From the NCBI GenBank assembly GCA_950097015.1, contig CATNEN010000001.1:651501-715500 (forward strand): 64,000 nt of DNA. The letters are read 5' to 3'. The DNA comes from Macrostomum hystrix. Its lineage: Eukaryota; Platyhelminthes; Macrostomidae. Below are positions 30,001-39,581 of the stretch, piece after piece (the stretch's first letter is position 1; each line of letters starts with the position of its first letter). The notes beneath the pieces are model-generated. The model was given only the letters and a program-made list of their open reading frames with translations. It did not search any database and was not told the DNA's origin. The position numbers and the translations under genes were made by a program.

Positions 30001-33000
30001 GATGTAACCGTAAATTGTGCGGAAACCGCCGAAAAATCACCCGAACCAGTGGCCCATGGGACAACCAGAGAATTATTTATGGGCGATTCCTCGGCGGTTT
30101 CTGAGCATGGAATCTTCCGAACTGGAGGATTCTTTGGGTGATTCCATTTCGCCACCAAGAAGCACCGAGAAAACGCCCAGTTGGGTAGATTCTAAGCATG
30201 GAATCATCCGATTGGTATGTTTCCAGCGTTCGGCTGTTTCTTTTTCTGGAAACACCGCAGATTCCAACTGGAATCACCCAAAGAAACATCCTATTTTTAG
30301 TGGGTATCTGCTCCGATTTTCTTATCGTCAGGCAGTGTACACGCTCACTGTGTCTTGGAGGTTGGCCTCAAGGGCGTAAATTGCACGACAAGCCCCCAAG
30401 CCTTCTCTCTGAGGCTGCGCACCAAAGTGTGTCTTCTTGGTAGACCAACCCTACTATTAACCAATTAATCATAATGTACTTTCTCTTATAAAGTACTAGT
30501 GCGTTAAGAAGCAAGCAAGAAATTTTAGAAGCTATTTCGTATTCGTACAAAGACTTTTTATGCATTCGCAGTATTTAATTTCGCAATTATTTTTTAACAG
30601 CGCAACATTTTTCGTCTACTAAAGTTGTTGTTCTGGTTAATACGAGCGTAATTGAGCTTATAGTTTTATTGCTTTTAGAAGTATTTGTAGCAAAACAGAA
30701 ACCTACATGTACGAGTACAGGTTTGCTGTGGTTGCTAGGTCAAGTGGATTGAATTAAATTTTAGAAATTAAGATCTAAGAAATATTCTCGGTAGGTCCTT
30801 CAAATCCTTCGAAATCTTTCAAATTGAGATCTAAGCTTTTTTGTTGCTTAGATCGAATCATCATGTTTTGTGATTAATGTTTTTTAAAGTAAAGTACGAG
30901 CGGTGTTTCAAAAGTTTCCGGACTGACGTCACCATTTTGAGTTGAAATGGCCAAATCACTTGAAATTTGATATGCAATTGCAATAAGATTATTTTTATTA
31001 TGTCCTAAAATTTCAGCGCAATCGGATTAACTGATCAAAAGTTGTAATGAATTTTGCATTAAACATCGAAAACAACAAATACGATTTTTGGATTTCAGTT
31101 TCAAGCGATCACTCCTAATCACTGTCAGAGTCACTGATACCGTCGGCTGTGTCGCGAGGCTGACAGCTTGCGCGCTCTACGTACTCGCCTTCGATGGAGA
31201 TGCACTTCTTGTAGCGCTCAATTAGCGCGTCGAAGCCAGCCTCCCAGAATTCAGCCTTCAGCTGACTAAGCGACTGATTGGTGGCATTGATGACTTCGTC
31301 ACGAGTTGAGAAGATCTGACCACGCAGAGGCATCTTCATCTTACCGAATAAATGAAAGTCAGCAATGGCGAGGTCAGGACTGTAGGCAGGATGATTTAGC
31401 AGGCGAAAGCCGAGCTCCTCCACCTTCGCCTTTGTGCTAGCGGCAGCATGAGGTCGCGCATTTGGCTGTGTTTTGACCCAAAGTCCGCGGAGTTGGTCGG
31501 TCGACTCATTTCAGAACGGTAGAGCGTAGTAGGCTGCTAAAAATCTTATTCGTTTTGATGCGGCTTTAAGCTGCTAAAGCCGCATCGCAGTTGTCTAATG
31601 TGTCTATGGCTAAAACTCATGTGTCATCGAGAGAAACTTGTAAGCTCGGTATCGATCAGTATCGATTCATTTATTCGGTAAGATGAAGATGCCTCTGCGT
31701 GGTCAGATCTTCTCAACTCGTGACGAAGTCATCAATGCCACCAATCAGTCGCTTAGTCAGCTGAAGGCTGAATTCTGGGAGGCTGGCTTCGACGCGCTAA
31801 TTGAGCGCTACAAGAAGTGCATCTCCATCGAAGGCGAGTACGTAGAGCGCGCAAGCTGTCAGCCTCGCGACACAGCCGACGGTATCAGTGACTCTGACAG
31901 TGATTAGGAGTGATCGCTTGAAACTGAAATCCAAAAATCGTATTTGTTGTTTTCGATGTTTAATGCAAAATTCATTACAACTTTTGATCAGTTAATCCGA
32001 TTGCGCTGAAATTTTAGGACATAATAAAAATAATCTTATTGCAATTGCATATCAAATTTCAAGTGATTTGGCCATTTCAACTCAAAATGGTGACGTCAGT
32101 CCGGAAACTTTTGAAACACCCCTCGTATTTCCATTTTTATGTGCTACTGTAAGTAGCGCATTAGTAGCATGCTGTTATAAATGACAAAAATAATTTATTT
32201 TGCAAAATTTCGCAGGCCTGCACCCGCGGCAGCGAAGAGTTTCGTCGTTCTAGCTCGGATCTGACACACCTGTGCGCCTTTCACCAGAGAGAGTTGGCCA
32301 GAGCCGCGACTGTTGCATCGAATTCTTCACCGCCATCTGCTCCTAATCCCACCCCAACTGCCCTTAGAGATTCACGATTCTCAAAGGACTCGCTCAATGT
32401 TAACAATAGTACAAATCATGACAGCGCAACTTTTTCGCGTGGATTCGAACGAAAGAAAATTAAAGGCATGTGTTGCATTTAGCATCCGGAATTGTTTCTG
32501 TGAGAAGTTCTAAGAATACAATCTGGTCATAAATACTCATTTTCTTTAGCAATTCTCCCAGATCCTCAGTATCTTTGGGTCAGGTCAGCAATTCTCCCAG
32601 ATCCTCAGTATCTCTGGTTCAGGTCAGCAATTCTCCCAGATCCTCAGTATCTTTGGTCAGGTCAGCAATTCACCCAGATCCTCAGTATCTTTGGGTCAGC
32701 AATTCTCCCAGATCCTCAGTATCTTTGGGTCAGGTCAGCAATTCTCCCAGACCCTCAGAATCTTTGGGTCAGGTCAGCAATTCTCCCAGATCCTCAATAT
32801 CTTTGGGTCAGCAATTCTCCCAGATCCTCAGTATCTTTGGTTCAGGTCAGCAATTCTCCCAGATCCTCAGTATCTTTGGGTCAGGTCAGCAATTCTCCCA
32901 GATCCTCAGTATCTTTGGTTCAGGTCAGCAATTCTCCCAGATCCTCAGTATCTTTGGGTCAGGTCAGCAATTCTCCCAGATCCTCTGTATCTTTGGGTCA

Positions 33001-36000
33001 GCAATTCTCCCAGATCCTCAGTATCTTTGGGTCAGCAATTCTCCCAGATCCTCAGTATCTTTGGGTCAGCAATTCTCCCAGATCCTCAGTATCTTTGGGT
33101 CAGCAATTCTCCCAGATCCTCAGTATCTTTGGGTCAGCAATTCTCCCAGATCCTCAGTATCTTTGGGTCAGCAATTCTCCCAGATCCTCAGTATCTTTGG
33201 TTCAGGTCAGAAATTCTCCCAGATCCTCAGTATCTTTGGGTCAGGTCAGCAATTCTCCCAGATCCTCAATATCTTTGGGTCAGGTCAGCAATTCTCCCAG
33301 ATCCTCAGTATCTTTGGGTCAGCAATTCTCCCAGATCCTCAGTATCTTTGGGTCAGGTCAGCAATTCTCCCAGATCCTCAATATCTTTGGGTCAGGTCAG
33401 CAATTCTCCCAGATCCTCAGTATCTTTGGGTCAGGTCAGCAATTCTCCCAGATCCTCAGTATCTTTGGGTCAGGTCAGCAATTCTCCCAGACCCTCAGAA
33501 TCTTTGGGTCAGGTCAGAAATTCTTCCAGATCCTCAGTATCTTTGGGTCAGGTCAGCAATTCACCCAGATCCTCAGTATCTTTGGGTCAGGTCAGCAATT
33601 CTCCCAGACCCTCAGAATCTTTGGGTCAGGTCAGAAATTCTTCCAGATCCTCAGTATCTCACAAATATTCATTTTCTTTGGGTCTGCAATTCTCCCAGAT
33701 CCTCAGTATCTTTGGGTCAGTAATTCTCCCAGATCCTCAGTATCTTTGGGTCAGTAATTCTCCCAGATCCTAAGAAATGTCACAAGGCTCTCAGAGTTAG
33801 TAATCAAAGTGTTTATTTATCCACCCTTTAATTTCATAATCAGAACTGTACGGTCAGCCAGCATGGTGGGGCACAGATGAAGCGGACGAAGAGCACGAAG
33901 AGCAAACTATTCAGCATTCAAAGCAGCAGAAGCAGCAGCAGCAGCATTCTATTCCGCAGCCTCCACCGCAGGCTTCTCCCGTTCGTTCTGTACAGCCGAA
34001 TCGTCACGCCGAAGCTTTCACCGTGACACTGGAGGCTACTGAACACCCAGCTGCTCACGGCGACACGTCCTCCGAATGCGGCGACGGCAGCGGCGGCGGC
34101 GGCGGCGGCAGCAGCGACTGCCTGCTTCAAGTGTCGGACAGTCTAAGCCGTTTTGTGCCGTCGAAGATACGAAAAAGTTTCCAAGAGCGACAAGAAATGA
34201 AAAGAAAAAAGGTTGAAGAACTGAGGGAGAGAACTAGGCAGCAGCAGCCGTCGATTGCGTCAGCAAAGAGGCCAACAGCATCAAGACAGTCTTCAGCTCC
34301 GTCGGCGCATCCTATTCCTAAGCAGTCAACAGCTGCTGCGCATCCAGCTGCTGGCTCTGCTAGGCAAAGCCGCATCGGCAGTGGCAGCGGCAGCAACCCA
34401 ACTGGCAGTGGCAAGGCTCTTCTGCTTGATCGCCTTCTCAACAGCAGCAACAGCAGCAAGGGCGGTGGTAGTGGCGTCGCTGCTCCTGCTGCTGCTGTTG
34501 CTACAGATCGGCGCCGTTCAAGCGAAGTTGGAAGCAAAGTCGGCGGCATACGAAATAAACCACTGCCGCCGCCTCCTCCGCTTTCGCAGAAGCAGCAGAG
34601 TAAGCAACAGCAGCAACAGTCAAAGTTTCGTCAGCATCAGCAACAACAGCAGCAGCAGCAGCAGCAGCAGCGGCCTAAAGAGCTTCCTCTAACAGAACGC
34701 GATCTGTACTCCGAAGCAAGTCGCTTTGAGGAAGCCGCAGTTGAACCTGATGTTGATAATCGCGAAGCTGATGAAGACGAAGAACTTGAAGAAGAAGAGC
34801 AAGTGGACGATGACCAAGTCGATGCCGAAGCTGCTAACGATGCGGCTAGCGACGCTGGAACATACACAATATCGGAGAGCGGAAGCGCGCACGAGGATGC
34901 TGAATTCCGGCACCTGGAGGCTCTGGCTGATAGTCTTGATGCCGGACAGGTTAGTCTCACTAAATCCCGATATTTGGATTTGAATGATCCTGGATCCTCG
35001 GATTGGGATTTGAGCTATCCTAGATCCTCAGGTTGGGATTTGAGCGATCCTAGATCCTCAGGTTGGGATTTGAGCGATCCTAGATCCTCAGGTTGGGATT
35101 TAAGCGATCCTAGATCCTCAGGTTGGGATTGGAGCCATCCTAGATCCTCAGATTGGGATTTGAGCGATCCTAGATGCTCGGATTGGGATTTAAGCGACCC
35201 TAGATCCTCAGATTGGGATTTGAATGATCCTGGATCCTCGGATTGGGATTTGAATGATCCTGGATCCTCAGGTTGGGATTTGAGTGATCCTAGATCCTCA
35301 GATTGGGATTTAAGCGATCCTAGATCCTCAGATTGGGAATTGAGTGATCCTAGATCCTCAGATTGGGAATTGAGCGATCCTAGATCCTCAGATTGGGATT
35401 TAAGCGATCCTAGATCCTCAGATTGGAAATTGAGCGATCCTAGATCCTCAGATTGGGAATTGAGCGATCCTAGATCCTCAGATTGGGAATTGAGTGATCC
35501 TAGATCCTCAGATTGGGAATTGAGCGATCCTAGATCCTCAGATTGGGAATTGAGCGATCCTAGATCCTCAGATTGGGAATTGAGCGATCCTAGATCCTCA
35601 GATTGGGATTTAAGCGATCCTAGATCCTCAGATTGGGAATTGAGTGATCCTAGATCCTCAGATTGGGATTTAAGCGATCCTAGATCCTCAGATTGGGAAT
35701 TGAGCGATCCTAGATCCTCAGATTGGGAATTGAGCGATCCTAGATCCTCAGATTGGGAATTGAGCGATCCTAGATCCTCAGATTGGGATTTAAGCGATCC
35801 TAGATCCTCAGATTGGGAATTGAGTGATCCTAGATCCTCAGATTGGGATTTAAGCGATCCTAGATCCTCAGATTGGGAATTGAGCGATCCTAGATCCTCA
35901 GATTGGGATTTAAGCGATCCTAGATCCTCAGATTGGGAATTGAGTGATCCTAGATCCTCAGATTGGGAATTGAGTGATCCTAGATCCTCAGATTGGGATT

Positions 36001-39000
36001 TGAGCGATACTAGATCCTCAGATTGGGATATAAACAGTCTTAGATCTTAGATAAATAATCTAATTCGTGGTTGCTATGGACCTTGTTTTCTAGAAGACAA
36101 AATTATCCTCAATTTTCTTGTTCCATCCATCAATATTTTCCTTCTGAATTTTATGTTGTGAAATCCAATTAGGTCGTGACTAATGCCTAGAGTAAGAAGT
36201 GATTTACCATAGGTTTGTATTGTGCAACAACAGCATTACGATGGTGTTTTGTGAGCCTAAAGACATTTTCTATGTCTGCAAACCATAAGTCTTCACTTTT
36301 TCGTCTTGACGGGTCAAATTTCCTTCGACTGCCCAAAATGATTTGGCTGCTAGCTTGTGTCTGCACACTCTAGTTTGTTTTCCGCTAAGGTTAAAGTTTA
36401 AAAGAACTTTGCCGCCTGATCTTTAAAGGCTTAACTTTCCGGTTCATGGATTTAGGCACTTATTTTTAGTTATGGCTTATAACTCAGTCTTTTTCCCATT
36501 TCTTCCCGTTTCTTCCCCTTTCTTCCCATTTCTTCCCGATTCTTTCCATTTCTTCCCCTTTCTTCCCCTTTTCTCCGTTTTCTCCCCCTCTTCCCATTTA
36601 TCTCCTTTCTTCCCCTTTCTTCCCCTTTTCTCCCCATCTTCCCATTTTCTCTCCCCTCTTCCCCTTCCTTCCCCTTCGTCCACTTTCTTCCCCTTTCTTC
36701 CCCATTCTTTCCATTTCTTCCATTTTCTCCCCCTCTTCCTATTTTCTCTCCCCTCTTCCCCTTTCTTCCCATTCCTCCACTTTCTTCCCCTTCCTTCCCC
36801 TTCGTCCACTTTCTTCCCCTTTCTTCCCCATTCTTTCCATTTCTTCCATTTTCTCCCCCTCTTCCTATTTTCTCTCCCCTCTTCCCCTTTCTTCCCATTC
36901 CTCCACTTTCTTCCCCTTCCTTTACTATTCTCCAATTTTGTCCCATGTTTTCCCCGTTTGTTTCCTTCTTTGTCATTTCTTCCTATTTGATCTTTATTTC
37001 CTTCTCTATCCTTACTTCCCCTTTCTCCCATTGCTTCTCGCGTCCTTCCATTTCTTTTCCCTTCTTTTTTTCTTACTCACTGTCTTCCCTTCTCTACCTG
37101 TTTCTTCCATTTTATTCCCATATATCACAGTCTCTTCCCATTTCGGCTTTGCCTTCTCTTTTCCGTTTTTTCGATCTCCGAGTCTTCCCATTTAGCTTCT
37201 TCAACTTATCTCTGTTTCCTCTTTTCTGTTTCTCATCTTATTTTGCACTCAGAAAGAACTTCCTGCTGACACCGTTATGTTTATTTATTAACGTTCTCTA
37301 GATTCTTAATCTAGCTATATTTTCTAACTACGAGTAATTCTATTACTTCTATAGGTCTCCGTATTTTTAATGTACTTTTAAATGCTCATCCAATGCGATT
37401 GTGAAATCCTACTCAACGCTGAGCATAAGCAGCTATGCATTTATCCAATCAACAGTGGCCAATCGGTGTTGAGCTATCTAGTAACCATACCGAATTTCGC
37501 AGCCTCGTATTTCTGCCTTCGCCGATGAATATATGCTCTGAAATCTAGGACATTTCGTAGAAATAAAACTTTTGTTTGGCTTAAGTTCGATTTCTTTGCT
37601 TAATTAGATACTGAAAATTTGTCTTTAAATTATGAACTTCATAACTAGACCATTTTTACGGATTAAAAAGGTAATATTTATACTTTGTTATCCATTCTGA
37701 TGTCGGGATTAACTGAATGAACTGCCGATTCTCTTTGTCGTTAGCTACTGTTTAAATTATCCTATTTTTTTGCCCAATTTTTTTAGGGGGTCAGTGGCAG
37801 AGCGATCTAACGTGTGTGACTCTCGCACCATGGTGCCTGAGCTCGATTCCGCGGCGAGGCCACATTCATTTAGAGAAGGCTTGGGGGCTTGTCGTGCAAT
37901 TTACGCCCTTGAGGGCAAACCTCCAAGACACAGTGACATTTTACACTGCCTGACGATGAGAAAGTCAGGGTAGATGTGTGCGTGTGTGCTCAGGAGTCAG
38001 CGAAATGGGCAGAATTGCCTCCTCGCTGGCTGCGGGTCTAGTGTCACCAAACGATGTGCCATTGGCTGCAGCCCTCCTGCAATTATTTTTATTAAATCTA
38101 AGATCGTTTTTTTGCATTGTTGTTTGGTTGAAATAATTAGTATGTGGGGCAAATTTCTTGGAAAGTGACCTCTGATGACTCAACTGCAAAATCTGTTTCT
38201 CAGACTGCGAGATTCGAATGGGAAATCCAGCAACGCCTTATCCCAAATCCCAAGGCGTCCCGGACTCCGGGGTTTAAGGATAATACTGCTAATCCTTGCA
38301 ATGTGATTGCATTTTCAGTGTTGGACAGAAGAGCGGCAGAAATTGTTCATACTATTTATCATTGCTGCGCACTGCAAGCGTAGAGGATTAGGAAATGGTA
38401 TTGGATAAGCAGAGATTGCTTGAAGGCTAACAAAATCCCAGCCTAGAGATTGCAATTTGCCTTCCCCCTGTGTCTTTGCCTATTGATCGGAGCTGCAATC
38501 AATATTTTTCCTGTTAGATTCTTTTAGAAGTCAAGCTTCTTTGTTGGCTAGAGTGAGAGATTCACTAAAAGTACATTTCTACGCAACCTAAGCAATCCTA
38601 AACAAAAAAAATAAATTATTTTTCTCAGGAACTCGAATTGAAAGCCGGACCAAAATGGGTCGCCGAAATGGTCAGCGCCAATGGGGCGGTGGTGTCCGCT
38701 GCATCACCATCTACAGCAGCAGCAGCAGCTAGAAATCTACAGTCTGGCTCTCCAATTGCTCTTAGGCGCGGTGAAAAGGCTAACATGACAGTGACTTGCG
38801 GCCAAAACAAATCTACAGGTGAGAACAAGCGACAGATGGAGAAAGCCATGATGGGGAAGAATGGGGAAACAGGATGGGAAAGAATAAGACAGGGTGGGAA
38901 ATAATAAGACAGGGTGGGAAAGAATAAAGACAGGGTGGTTAAAAACAAAGGCAGGATAGATAGGAAGAATGTAGACAGGATGGGGAAGAATGTAGACGAT

Positions 39001-39545
39001 GGGGAAGAATGGAGACAGGATGGGGAAGAATGGAGACAGGACCGGGAAGAATGGTGGCAGGACGGGGAAGAATGGTGGCAGGACGGGGAAGAATGGTGGC
39101 AGGACGGGGAAGAATGGAGACAGGATGGAGAAGAATGGAGACAGGATGGGGAAGAATGGAGACAGGAAGGGAAAGAATGTAGACAGGATTGGGAAGAATG
39201 GGGAAATAGGATGGGAAAGAATATAGACAGGATGGGGAAGAATGGGATCTGAATGGGGAAGAATCGGATCTGAATGGGGAAGAACGGGGACAGGATGGGG
39301 AAGAATGTAGACAGGGTGAGGAAGTAGAGTGACAGGATAAGGATGAAATGAAGGATTACTATTTTGAATCCCATTTCAGACTCGGTCACTGGCAGGCAGC
39401 CGTCGCAGGCTCCGGAACCAGCAGCTTATTCTAGCTCTGACACTGTTGAAGAGGTTGCTAGTCAGCGTTCTGAAATTTCCGACGTTCTTAGCAGCGTTAA
39501 CGTAGCGGCCAAAACTTGCACTGACGACAGCCGACACGCTGACCT

Positions 39546-39581
<36 letters not shown>

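Noticed and set aside
32575-33773. Three long overlapping plus-strand open frames (300-380 codons)
   Set aside because: They are readings of the 34/39-bp minisatellite in all three frames; open only because the unit lacks stops. No start context or homology.
36470-37031. Long Lys/Glu/Gly-rich frames on the minus strand and Phe/Pro/Ser-rich frames on the plus strand
   Set aside because: Composition artefact of a polypyrimidine tract; open on both strands at once.
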